From: Mucilaginibacter sp.
Lineage (GTDB): Bacteria; Bacteroidota; Bacteroidia; Sphingobacteriales; Sphingobacteriaceae
Direction of reading: 5' to 3'
DNA: 64,000 bases
NCBI GenBank assembly: GCA_030445275.1
Contig: JAUCSE010000082.1
Coordinates: 1-64,000, forward strand
Shown here piece by piece: positions 8,731-17,585 of this stretch. The notes beneath the pieces were generated by a model. It searched no databases, was not told the origin of the DNA, and worked only from the letters and a program-made list of their open reading frames with translations. Within the stretch, counting starts at the first letter, position 1. Every line of letters starts with the position of its first letter. The translations under genes were made by a program, and so were the position numbers.

Positions 8731-9996
8731 TTATTGTTTAGCACCATACGCACCAATAAACGTAGATGGCTCTGGTGATGTGTAAGTAAGACCGTTAGTT
8801 AAAGTTATCCCTGCTTTATGGTGGCGTGTAAAATTAGTTGTACCTTTTGTTAAAGCAGGTGAGTTACCTTGCAAATGGAAGTCCCATGAGGTATTATAGT
8901 CAGGACTCAGCTCAGAATTGCTTAGCGGGTAATTCACAAATTTAGGGTCATTATCACCAGCTTTGGTTCCCCTAACATCATTGGCACCGCCGGGTACAAT
9001 ATCGTTTTTCCCCACCTGAAACTGATCAACCGTGGTTTGGTCAAAACCATAGTACCAATTATAATCGATTTTAGAACGGCTGTCTTCCGGTTTCTTAGGA
9101 TCGCGTTTTATACCGTAACGGGTATTTGCAAAAAGGTTATTATACAAATCAGCGTGTACCGTAGCTTCCAACCATACCGAGCCGCCTTTTGCTGTCGGCC
9201 TTCTCCAGCCGGTGTTAACCATGGTATTGTTATAAGCAATAATGTATGCCTGCGGGTTACGGTCGCCGCTGTTTGATAGTTTTAACGCGTTGGTATTACA
9301 GCTATAAACCAGGTTGTAGGCGATATCAGCCAAACAGCCCGATTTAAAGTTCATAGCCTCGCCGCCGCTTATACCTGTTGTATAAAACACGTTGTTCGAA
9401 AATATGCTTTTACCACCTTCAATGTAGGTACAGTCTTCCTGAAAGTTGCGCACAATGCTGTTGGTTACAATCAATTTACCGTTTATGTTTGAGAACCAAA
9501 GTGCTGGTAGGTTTTCGCCGGCCACGGCTTTGTATAAGCCCATTTTCACCGATGTTGATGCATCTGATGTGGTGTTGCCGCCATACTCTAATATAGTATG
9601 ATCAAGTATCAGCTCGGCACAGGTAGGCGCGGCCAATAAGCCGCCCCATAGCTTACCGAATTTATTGGCATCAGTTTTATAAGCATCGCTCACGGTAAAT
9701 TTAACAGGGCTTTCAGCAGTGCCTAATGAGTATAAATTACCTTTAATTACTATCTCGGGTTTGGCAGTTACATCCATCAATACGGTTACACCTTCTTCAA
9801 TGGTAAGGCTTTTCCCTTCGGGGATAATGATATCACCTTTAATTTCATGCACACTGCCTTTAGTCCATACGCCCAATACTTCACCAATTGCCGAACTATT
9901 CTGCGGGGTGGTATCAACATTTATGTTAGCTTTTTCGCAACCTGTAAAAGCCAGTGTTGCAAACGCTAATACTGTTATAATTTGTTTGAATTTCAT
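8731..9996 (-). CDS. Beta-helix lipoprotein in phytase operon
   Basis: This 421-residue protein has a lipobox (LAFTGC), so it should be lipid-anchored. The body reads as a right-handed parallel beta-helix: an I-P-E-G-K-S-L-T-I-E-E-G-V-type capping segment, then repeated NG/N-rich rungs such as LWFSNINGKLIVTNSIVRNF. No catalytic residues were recognised. Its place between a TonB receptor and a phytase suggests a surface role in capturing or handing on the phosphate ester, playing the part SusD-like proteins have elsewhere. That role is inferred. The gap to the receptor gene upstream is 21 bp. Confidence 0.75.
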   Translation of the reverse strand: MKFKQIITVLAFATLAFTGCEKANINVDTTPQNSSAIGEVLGVWTKGSVHEIKGDIIIPEGKSLTIEEGVTVLMDVTAKPEIVIKGNLYSLGTAESPVKFTVSDAYKTDANKFGKLWGGLLAAPTCAELILDHTILEYGGNTTSDASTSVKMGLYKAVAGENLPALWFSNINGKLIVTNSIVRNFQEDCTYIEGGKSIFSNNVFYTTGISGGEAMNFKSGCLADIAYNLVYSCNTNALKLSNSGDRNPQAYIIAYNNTMVNTGWRRPTAKGGSVWLEATVHADLYNNLFANTRYGIKRDPKKPEDSRSKIDYNWYYGFDQTTVDQFQVGKNDIVPGGANDVRGTKAGDNDPKFVNYPLSNSELSPDYNTSWDFHLQGNSPALTKGTTNFTRHHKAGITLTNGLTYTSPEPSTFIGAYGAKQ

Positions 9997-10017
9997 ATTG
10001 AAATGCTTTAATAAATG

Positions 10018-12804
10018 TTAATTAAACTTATATCTTAAACCTATCAGGTAGCCCTGGCCGTACTGATCATTACGGATCAAAGTCTGTCCGTTTGAAACAA
10101 TATTCTCCTTGATGCTATCATTCTCGGTGTTAGTGCCTTTTATAAATAGTTTGAATGGTGTATTCAAGAGGTTATTCGCTTTTACAAACACGCTTATACC
10201 GCTCTTGAAACGTTTTTCGGCAGAGGCATCCATCTGGATAAAGCCTTTTTGCCAAAGGTCATTGTTCAGGAATTGCGATACGGTGTTGATACGCTCGCCT
10301 GTATAGGCACCTGCCAGCTGTATGTCTAAACCTTTTTTGGTGTCTTTATACAATAACGACAGGTTTGCAACATGTGCCGACTGACCATACAATGGTCTCG
10401 ACTGGTCAACCAGGAACGCTTCTATATCGCCTGTGGTTTCGTTTATCCTGCGCGATGTTTTTGGCGTAGTGATGCGTGAGTGGGTATAGGTATAATTTGC
10501 TTTAATACCTATTTTGTTAAAGAATTTGATATAATCAACCTCGGCTCCGTAGTTTTTGGCTGTACCAAAGTTACCCGGGGTATAATAAATATCCTGGCCA
10601 CGCACGGCATCCGGCTGGAAGGTATATTCAATTGGGTTTTTTATTTTTTTGTAGAAAGCGCCTACCAATAATTGTTCGGCCGCACCCGGGAACAATTCAT
10701 AACGCAGGTCGTAATTATCTGCCAGTGCACGTTTCAGATCAGGGTTACCGCGCTCTTCATATTCTTCGTTAACTATCTTACTTGGCACTATTTCATAAAA
10801 GCCCGGGCGGTTTACTGCCCTGTAGTATGATGCATGTAATTGTTCTTTATCTGTTAAATGATATTTAATAGTAGCACTTGGCAATACATCTGTATAAATC
10901 TGGCTTCCGGTAGGTCTTGCTTCACCTTGCGGAAATAATAAGTTATAGCCCTGATTGGTATGCTCTACCCTTGCGCCGGCAACTACCTCTAATTTATTTG
11001 ATGTTAATTTAAACATGCCATAACCCGCTCCTATCTTTTCCGAAGCATCGTATGTCAAAGAGTTAGCTACACCTCCCTGGGGGTTACTTACTGATAAATT
11101 CAGGTCGGTATAGTTTTGAAAATCAACCCCGTATAATGGTGCCTTACCCTGAGCATTAAGCGGGGCAAACAAGTTATATTTATTAAAAAAACCACTCCTT
11201 TGTTTATCGCGGTATAAGCCGCCTGCCATGAAATCGATCTTATTTTCACCTGTTTTAACGGTATAACCGAGGTCTAAATAACCGGCTTTATCCTCATCGG
11301 TGTTACGTTCCCAGCGGCGTTCAACCGGGTTGGTGTTTACTAATGATAAACGGGTATCCTGGTTGTTGGTACGTAATCCATTTAAACTTATCAGCGTATT
11401 ATCAGGTACTTCGTTTCTTGCTGATGAATACACTCCCGACCATTGTACGCTAAATTTGTTGTAAAAAAATTTATGATCACCATGCAGGGTGGTGTTATAT
11501 ATCTGCTGCTCGGTTAAACGACTGCGGGTGCTGTAAACCAGCTCGGCGTTTTTACCTCCGCTTGCATTGTAAACATTGTTGTATGTCGTACTTACTTCAT
11601 CGCGCAGCTGTTGATTTTTAAGGTCTACATATACATTATAAAGGCTTATCTTGTTGTTTTTATCAAACACATAATCAATCTTGCCGTGTAAGCCTAAGCG
11701 TTTTTGCTGTTCTGAATACTCGCGCTTGTCCTGACTGGTAATTTTTGCATAAGCATCGGTACCATCAACAGACGACTCATAAAAGGTACTGTTGCTGCCG
11801 CGATAGGTATTTTGATAACTGCCGGCAATAACAACACCTAACTTATTATCAAAAAAACGCTGACCTATAGACATACTGCCAATAAGGTTCGGTGCCGGTT
11901 TTTTTGAAATGTAACTAAGCGTACCTTTTGCAAAATCGGCTTGTGTTGCGTTATAGTTACGGCCGTTTATTTCATACGGCGACTTATGGTTGATGCCTGA
12001 TGCATCAAAACTGGTAAAATTACGGTCGAAAAATAACTGACTATAACCTGTAGCAATGTTGGCGTTGATCTGGAAATGATCGGGCGCGTTTTTCATCACC
12101 ATGTTTACTGCTCCGCCTATCGCGTCGCCCTCCAGATTGGGGGTAAGTGTTTTATAAACCTCCAAACGATCTAACAGATCGGCCGGGAAAAGGTCAAGCG
12201 GTACATAGCGGTATTTGTTATCGGGGCTGGGTATTTTAACCCCATTCACCAGGGTGTAATTATAGCGTTTATCCATCCCGCGCAATATGGCATATTGGCC
12301 GTCGCCATTACTGTTACGCTCAATCGATACGCCTGACACACGCTGTAGCACGTTGGCCACCGTCAGATCGGGCGATATTTCAATGGCTTTGCTCGATACA
12401 ATGTTCATCACCTGCACCGCACTTTGCTCAATCCGGCGCGCATCACGATCTGTAGCTCCGTTATTACTTGATGTGATGGACACCTCCTGCAGGGTTTTAC
12501 CCGCAGGTTCCATATAAATCTTTAAATGCGGATTATCTTCTTTCAGGATGGTTAGTTCTTTAACAACCGTTTTATAGGTGATATAAGTTATCCGGAGGGC
12601 GGCGGCTCCCTGCGGAACACCTTTTAATTCGAATGAGCCATCTAAGCCGGTGCTGGTTACTTTGCCGGTTTTATCCAGAGTTATGGTCGCCCCCACCAAT
12701 GGTTCGCCGGTTTGCTGGTCATACACATGACCTTTTAGAGTGGTTGCATTTGCTATAGTAAAGCCAAATAGCAAGGGTAGCAGGATCTGTAAAAATTTGT
12801 TCAT
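10018..12804 (-). CDS. TonB-dependent outer-membrane receptor of the phytase operon
   Basis: This 928-residue protein has a signal peptide, an N-terminal carboxypeptidase-regulatory-like domain (about 20-100, starting LKGHVYDQQTGEPLVGATI), a plug domain (about 115-230, with NVLQRVSGVSIER and GGAVNMV) and a 22-strand barrel ending in an aromatic residue pattern (GYLIGLRYKFN). It lacks the RIRG and SusC signatures, so it belongs to the non-Sus receptor class. Being first in the operon, it is presumed to import a phytate breakdown product or a phosphorylated substrate. The ATG at 12804 is preferred to a codon four residues earlier because the signal peptide begins there. Confidence 0.88.
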   Translation of the reverse strand: MNKFLQILLPLLFGFTIANATTLKGHVYDQQTGEPLVGATITLDKTGKVTSTGLDGSFELKGVPQGAAALRITYITYKTVVKELTILKEDNPHLKIYMEPAGKTLQEVSITSSNNGATDRDARRIEQSAVQVMNIVSSKAIEISPDLTVANVLQRVSGVSIERNSNGDGQYAILRGMDKRYNYTLVNGVKIPSPDNKYRYVPLDLFPADLLDRLEVYKTLTPNLEGDAIGGAVNMVMKNAPDHFQINANIATGYSQLFFDRNFTSFDASGINHKSPYEINGRNYNATQADFAKGTLSYISKKPAPNLIGSMSIGQRFFDNKLGVVIAGSYQNTYRGSNSTFYESSVDGTDAYAKITSQDKREYSEQQKRLGLHGKIDYVFDKNNKISLYNVYVDLKNQQLRDEVSTTYNNVYNASGGKNAELVYSTRSRLTEQQIYNTTLHGDHKFFYNKFSVQWSGVYSSARNEVPDNTLISLNGLRTNNQDTRLSLVNTNPVERRWERNTDEDKAGYLDLGYTVKTGENKIDFMAGGLYRDKQRSGFFNKYNLFAPLNAQGKAPLYGVDFQNYTDLNLSVSNPQGGVANSLTYDASEKIGAGYGMFKLTSNKLEVVAGARVEHTNQGYNLLFPQGEARPTGSQIYTDVLPSATIKYHLTDKEQLHASYYRAVNRPGFYEIVPSKIVNEEYEERGNPDLKRALADNYDLRYELFPGAAEQLLVGAFYKKIKNPIEYTFQPDAVRGQDIYYTPGNFGTAKNYGAEVDYIKFFNKIGIKANYTYTHSRITTPKTSRRINETTGDIEAFLVDQSRPLYGQSAHVANLSLLYKDTKKGLDIQLAGAYTGERINTVSQFLNNDLWQKGFIQMDASAEKRFKSGISVFVKANNLLNTPFKLFIKGTNTENDSIKENIVSNGQTLIRNDQYGQGYLIGLRYKFN

Positions 12805-13063
12805 TTTCAGGGACAATTAATTTCGGGGAATGCTCAATAGTTTTTTGATGCCGCAAAAGTGTGTATACATTATTTTACAAATGAAATTCAGGCCGTTACA
12901 TAAAGGCAACACCGTTACAGGGGCCGTATATCAAAAAGCAACATAAAATATTAATTAATTGATATACAATGTATTACAACATATAAAAATCGCCATTATG
13001 CTTTTATTACCGTTACATTAACTCAATGTTAAGTATCAAACCCACATGAAAAATGAAGAAAAT

Positions 13064-14680
13064 CTATAAGGTTTGAATGAATGCGGTAAGGCTATCACCC
13101 TGTGGAATATTCAGTTTTTTTCGTAGCCGGTAACGCGAAACCCGGAGGCTATCGGTAGAGATACCTAACAGGGTTGCAATATCGGCTGTATTCAGATTTA
13201 TTTTGAGCAGTGTAATGAGGCGCATATCTGCCGAGGTAAGTTCGGTACTGTATTGTTTTATATTATCAAAAAAACGCTGGTGCACCTGTTCAAACGCGGC
13301 AGTAAACTCTTTCCAGTATTGTTCATGATTAAAGCTCTCATTAATTTGAAGAATGATCTGCTGCATTTGCTTCTTCTGGTCACGTTTATCCTCCTTAACC
13401 ATTGCCTGCAATGTACCACGCAAATGCTCCAGGAGCTGATTATTCCTGATCAGGTTTAGGGTATGAGTTGATAATTCCTTTGATTTTAGTTCCAGTTGCT
13501 GTTTCAGGCTTTCTTCTTCCAGCTGCTGATTTTTGAGTTCAAGGTGCATCAGTTCATGCTGTGCTTCTTTTTGTTTGGCCAGGGCATGCTGATCTTTGAT
13601 CTTTAACCGTTGACGACTAAAGATTACAATGCTTAAAATAACTAGCAGTATCACCACCACAACAACCGCAATGGTAATGATGCGGTTTATTTTCCTGATG
13701 TTATTTAAGCGCGCTATTTCATCGCTTTTTTTATTCATATCGTAAAGCACCTGTAAAAAAGCGGTTTGATTTACCCCCTCTTTCGAGTATACCGCCAATG
13801 AATACTTACGGCTTAGCTCCGCATAATGATAGGCGCTGTCCATGCGGTTCATGAGCTCGTACACCTTACCCAAATCTTTACTACAAGCGGCCAGCTGATA
13901 AATATTACCCGTTTGGGCGGCAAGCGCCATTGCACTGCGCGATTGAATAATACCGTCCTCATATTTACCGGTTTTACGTAAAATATCGCCCAGATTATTG
14001 ATCACCTCAATACTGCCTATTTTATTATGCTCCTCCTGGTAAAGTTGTAACGACCGGTTAAAGCTGGTGTAAGCAGAATCATACACAGCCAGATCCTCAT
14101 AAATGCTACCCAGGTTTTCATATATTTTAGCAGCACCCTGCTTAAAGTTAATCTGTGTATAATTTTTTAAGGCCAAATGCTGATAATAAAAAGCGCTATC
14201 GTACTGGCGGCGTTTTTCATACAGGTGACCGATGTTGCCAAAAATCTGGGCCTGCCCTTTTAAATTGCCGCTCTGCTTATAAATTGATAAGGCCTTATTA
14301 TAGGATGCGCGCGATTTGTCGAGCTGTTTATTGTAGTAATATAAAACACCCATTTCGCCCATGTTGGCGGCTAAAAGATCTTTATTTTTCTGGGCGCTGA
14401 ATATTTTATCAGCATGTAAATAAAAATCCAGTGCCTGGGCAAAATGTCCCTGGTTATAACATATCTGCCCCATTTGCTGCAAACACAGCCCTTCGGTAAC
14501 CGCGTCATTTTTATCAGTTGCCCGGGCGTGTATCCGTTTTAAAATAACTAATGCCGAATCAGGGTGTTCCTGGCTAAGTGATTGGATAGATGCAAACTGC
14601 CGGTCCTGTGCTTTTACTTTAGCATTTGATAAGGTTATCCATAAGCATATAGTTAAAAAAAAGCCGATACTTTTTATCAT
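13064..14680 (-). CDS. TPR-transmembrane-LuxR-like HTH regulator
   Basis: This 538-residue protein has a signal peptide, then about six to seven TPR units (about 35-310) on the periplasmic side. One transmembrane helix follows (about 332-352), then a charged coiled coil (about 355-430) and a C-terminal helix-turn-helix (about 485-535, with MRLITLLKINLNTADIATLLGIS). This layout is common in Bacteroidota as a one-component sensor-regulator. It lies directly upstream of the phytase operon on the same strand, 260 bp from the receptor gene, and is its most likely regulator. The signal sensed is unknown. Confidence 0.82.
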   Translation of the reverse strand: MIKSIGFFLTICLWITLSNAKVKAQDRQFASIQSLSQEHPDSALVILKRIHARATDKNDAVTEGLCLQQMGQICYNQGHFAQALDFYLHADKIFSAQKNKDLLAANMGEMGVLYYYNKQLDKSRASYNKALSIYKQSGNLKGQAQIFGNIGHLYEKRRQYDSAFYYQHLALKNYTQINFKQGAAKIYENLGSIYEDLAVYDSAYTSFNRSLQLYQEEHNKIGSIEVINNLGDILRKTGKYEDGIIQSRSAMALAAQTGNIYQLAACSKDLGKVYELMNRMDSAYHYAELSRKYSLAVYSKEGVNQTAFLQVLYDMNKKSDEIARLNNIRKINRIITIAVVVVVILLVILSIVIFSRQRLKIKDQHALAKQKEAQHELMHLELKNQQLEEESLKQQLELKSKELSTHTLNLIRNNQLLEHLRGTLQAMVKEDKRDQKKQMQQIILQINESFNHEQYWKEFTAAFEQVHQRFFDNIKQYSTELTSADMRLITLLKINLNTADIATLLGISTDSLRVSRYRLRKKLNIPQGDSLTAFIQTL

Positions 14681-14842
14681 TTCCGGGTATAGCTATAAGC
14701 AGTAACCTGACAGGATTTAACCTTTTGCAGCATCAGGGGCAGCACAAATTAACCGTTTTAATGTGAAGTTAATGTTAACAAATAAACATCGGGATTGGGT
14801 TGGGGTTATGACAATTGGAAACCATTTGTATAGCGTACAGTC

Positions 14843-15085
14843 GACTCACCCGACCATCGCTGCGCTTGGTCACCCTCTCTTCGCCTGCGGCGGAAAGAGG
14901 GGATTTAGAAAAGAAGCAAGGACAAAAAAATTGTCACCCTGAGGAACGAAGGATCTATCGCCCAACATACAAATAACAAAGCAGATCCTTCACTACATTC
15001 AGGATGACAATGTATATTATCGATACACCCACTTTCCGCCGCAGACGAAGAGAGGTCGGCAAGCGAAGCGATGCCGGGGTGAGTC
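14843..15085. repeat. Nested inverted repeats
   Basis: An outer inverted pair (14843-14897 and 15032-15085) starts GACTCACCC and contains TCTTCGTCTGCGGCGGAAAG-like sequence. Inside it lies a second pair (14932-14956 and 14983-15009) with GTCACCCTGAGGAACGAAGGATCT-type ends. The inner pair belongs to the GTCAT(C/T)CTGA repeat group also seen at 51727. The whole occupies most of the 412-bp gap downstream of the methyltransferase gene. No gene was seen in the gap. Confidence 0.65.
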
Positions 15086-15093
15086 TAATCACT

Positions 15094-15864
15094 CTACCCT
15101 CTCGTAGCCACAATAAACAATCTAGGAAACGGCAACAAAACCGTACCATCAGGGTAAGTGGTATAGGCATCCGCTATGGCTGCCTGGTATTGGGAAAGGA
15201 AAGCGGTTCGCTCGTTTTCATTAAGCGGGTCAAGATAGGGGCGCAAACCTGTACCTTTAAACCACTCCACCACGGCAGCAGGTCCACCGGCAAGTGGATG
15301 ATGATAGGTGGTTCGCCAAATATCCAATCCCGGCACCTGATCCCTTAAAGTTTGGTAATACCATTGCGCGCCTTTGCGTATCATACGCTTGGCCGCGTCT
15401 TCAAGTTTCCCCTTCCATGGCCCGTTTACGGCTGTCTCACGCATCAGGCGGTGCGCGGGTTCTTCAAAATTATCGGGCATTTGTACTGCCAAGGTACCAC
15501 CCGGCGCTAGCTTGCTGATCAACGCCGGGAACAACGTTTCATGATCAGGTACCCATTGTAAGGACGCATTAGCCAGTATCACATCAAAGGGGCCCTTGGC
15601 TTTCCAAGTCGAAATATCATCTACCTCAAACTGCACTCCGGGCATACGCTCACGGGCAGCTTCGATCATGTTGACAGAACTGTCCATCCCGCTGATAGTG
15701 GCATCCGGAAAACGGGCACGAAGTAACTCAGTTGAATTACCGGGCCCACATCCTATATCAGCTGCTATATTCACCTTTATGGTAGGGATATGGGCAAGCA
15801 GATCGTATATAGGGCGGTTCCGCTCGTTCTCAAACTTTGAATATTGTGTGGAAGACCAACTCAT
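15094..15864 (-). CDS. tam: Trans-aconitate 2-methyltransferase
   Basis: This 256-residue SAM-dependent methyltransferase has the Rossmann motif AADIGCGPGNS near residue 35, an acidic motif II in GMDSS, and SLQWVPDHETLFP, a signature of the Tam family. Tam methylates trans-aconitate, a spontaneous by-product that inhibits aconitase. Length and sequence order match the E. coli enzyme (252 residues). A sampled stretch is about 52% G+C, slightly above its neighbours, which may point to transfer. The gene is alone, flanked by repeats on both sides. Confidence 0.85.
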   Translation of the reverse strand: MSWSSTQYSKFENERNRPIYDLLAHIPTIKVNIAADIGCGPGNSTELLRARFPDATISGMDSSVNMIEAARERMPGVQFEVDDISTWKAKGPFDVILANASLQWVPDHETLFPALISKLAPGGTLAVQMPDNFEEPAHRLMRETAVNGPWKGKLEDAAKRMIRKGAQWYYQTLRDQVPGLDIWRTTYHHPLAGGPAAVVEWFKGTGLRPYLDPLNENERTAFLSQYQAAIADAYTTYPDGTVLLPFPRLFIVATRG

Positions 15865-16012
15865 AGCGGCCCCTCCTTTTTTATTGAATTTATCATGGTG
15901 TTATGTTTCATAGGTATGCTTAAAGTTCCATATAAAAAACGACAGTGTATCCTTTAAGTTTTCCAGTTTTTGTTATTTATTAACAACCTAATGATATCTT
16001 CATACTGGCCAC

Positions 16013-16064
16013 TTGACTCACCCCGACATCTGCGCCGGCCGGCGCAGATGTCGGGGTGAGTCAA
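16013..16064. repeat. Perfect 52-bp palindrome
   Basis: Two perfectly complementary 26-base halves meet at 16038/16039 with no loop. It starts TTGACTCACCCC and shares GACTCACCC with the repeat at 14843. It lies 8 bases beyond the stop codon of the oxalate decarboxylase gene, so it would fold in that transcript's 3' end. There is no T-run, so it may stabilise the mRNA or mark a dispersed repeat, not act as an intrinsic terminator. Confidence 0.8.
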
Positions 16065-16071
16065 CTACCTA

Positions 16072-17244
16072 TTAATAAATCCCCGTTTTGTGATTGATGA
16101 GTGACGATGCTTGCTCCAAAGTCATTCCAAAATGATCTGCAACTAACTGCGGCGGGTTTGAACTCAACCAGTCATTAAGTGATAGTTCCTGGTAAACCGG
16201 ACTATTAAAGAGTATGATCAGCTTTAATGTTTCGGTACCGTTATTTTCAATATAATGGCCATAACCCTGTTTAATAAATCCAACCATTCCTTTATTGTAA
16301 GGCATTGTTTTTACACGGCCATGCGAGCCAAAAATACTCAAATTGCCTTTGCCACTCATTACATACTGCCATTCATCAGCATTAGGATGCCAGTGCAGTT
16401 CGCGTATGGCTCCGGGTTCAATATCCATCCGCATAGAAGTTATGGTGGTTTGAATTGGAAACTCCAGCGATGAAACTTTTTTTAATGATCCGCCTTTAAA
16501 TTCCTGAAACACTCCATCCTTCTCCAGACGGAACTTATGCGAAGAATTGCTGAATGGAATAGCCGGGTTTATATTTTTTGGCCGTGGGTCGGTAGCAATT
16601 TTTCCGGTGCCAATATATAGCTCCTTTTTAGGTAATGCAGCAAAGAAACTGGCTGGCAAACCTGTATTACGCGCCATTATTTCAGGCGATACATGGCTTA
16701 CCCAATCGGTTATACTAAAAGTACCGAACTCAGAAAAATGACCGTTATCAAAACCTAACAAAAAATGGCATGGTTTATCGCCCAGACATTGCAGCATATG
16801 CCCATGCCCTTTTGGAAAATACCAGATATCGCCCCTTTCAAAATCATCGGTTGAAGTGGTGCCATCGGGCGTAATAACAGTTGTCCGTACCTTACCCTCC
16901 AGGATATAAGCCCATTCCGCAGCTATAGAATGCCAGTGCATCTCACGAAAAGCGCCAGGATTCAAATGCATCGAAACACCTGCAATACTTTGCGAAACAG
17001 GAAATTCTTCAACGGTCGCTTCCTTTGCTCTTCCGCCCGAGTTAACGAAACCTTCACTCCCATTTTCTATATCGTAAACAAAATCTTCCAACTCCTCCTG
17101 TTTGGCTGAGCCTGGTTTTGGTACCGCGGGTATTGCAGCATTAGCTTCGTCCGGAATTAATGAACCGATGCTGGTAGCTGCTGCAACTAAGCCAACTGTT
17201 GATAATGTTGCTGCGGAAAGAAATCCGCGTCTTGTGGTTTCCAT
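16072..17244 (-). CDS. oxdC: Exported bicupin oxalate decarboxylase
   Basis: This 390-residue protein should convert oxalate to formate and CO2 using manganese. The N-terminus carries a twin-arginine signal (TRRGFL, then a hydrophobic run to about 30), so it should be exported folded. Both cupin motifs are complete: His103, His105, Glu110, His149 and His284, His286, Glu291, His330. The lid corresponding to SENST in Bacillus OxdC reads SEFGT (171-175) and keeps the catalytic Glu (172). The N-terminal cupin has four residues between the second His and Glu where Bacillus has three. The gene is divergent from a GntR regulator with shared candidate operators. Oxalate oxidase is a less likely alternative. 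Confidence 0.87.
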   Translation of the reverse strand: METTRRGFLSAATLSTVGLVAAATSIGSLIPDEANAAIPAVPKPGSAKQEELEDFVYDIENGSEGFVNSGGRAKEATVEEFPVSQSIAGVSMHLNPGAFREMHWHSIAAEWAYILEGKVRTTVITPDGTTSTDDFERGDIWYFPKGHGHMLQCLGDKPCHFLLGFDNGHFSEFGTFSITDWVSHVSPEIMARNTGLPASFFAALPKKELYIGTGKIATDPRPKNINPAIPFSNSSHKFRLEKDGVFQEFKGGSLKKVSSLEFPIQTTITSMRMDIEPGAIRELHWHPNADEWQYVMSGKGNLSIFGSHGRVKTMPYNKGMVGFIKQGYGHYIENNGTETLKLIILFNSPVYQELSLNDWLSSNPPQLVADHFGMTLEQASSLINHKTGIY

Positions 17245-17299
17245 AATGTTTTAATTTGGTTGATACAAACGTAAGTAACAAAGGATATAATTCCAAATT

Positions 17300-17314
17300 A
17301 AACATCATATGTTT
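17300..17314. promoter_or_regulatory. Candidate GntR operator A
   Basis: The site is the palindrome AAACATCATATGTTT. It pairs with a second copy 5 bp away and a third near the regulator gene. It is 56 bp upstream of the oxalate decarboxylase start. Assignment to the adjacent FadR-type regulator is by position and dyad length. Confidence 0.65.
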
Positions 17315-17319
17315 AATTA

Positions 17320-17334
17320 TTACATATGATGTTT
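17320..17334. promoter_or_regulatory. Candidate GntR operator B
   Basis: The site is TTACATATGATGTTT, the reverse complement of operator A with one half slightly changed. Together sites A and B form a larger perfect inverted repeat of 14-bp arms (TAAACATCATATGT and its complement). Confidence 0.6.
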
Positions 17335-17541
17335 AGGTATTTTTTACCTTTTGATGATCTTTGATAGCCTCTCTCCAAGTCTAAAACACTTTAAATCATC
17401 AAATTTACATATAAATATCTGAAAATAAATTACATATATTCATTCAAAAATAAATTTCTTTACACAACTATATAATTTACCATACATAAAATCGTTTTAG
17501 TTCAGTACAAACAAACATTTGTATTTCATGTTATTTAAACA

Positions 17542-17556
17542 AAACATCGTATGTTT
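17542..17556. promoter_or_regulatory. Candidate GntR operator C (autoregulatory)
   Basis: The site is the palindrome AAACATCGTATGTTT, 29 bp upstream of the regulator's ATG. It shares 14 of 15 bases with operator A, which suggests autoregulation of the regulator and the genes that follow it. Confidence 0.65.
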
Positions 17557-17585
17557 GTATTCTGCAAATCAATGTAAATAACCAC

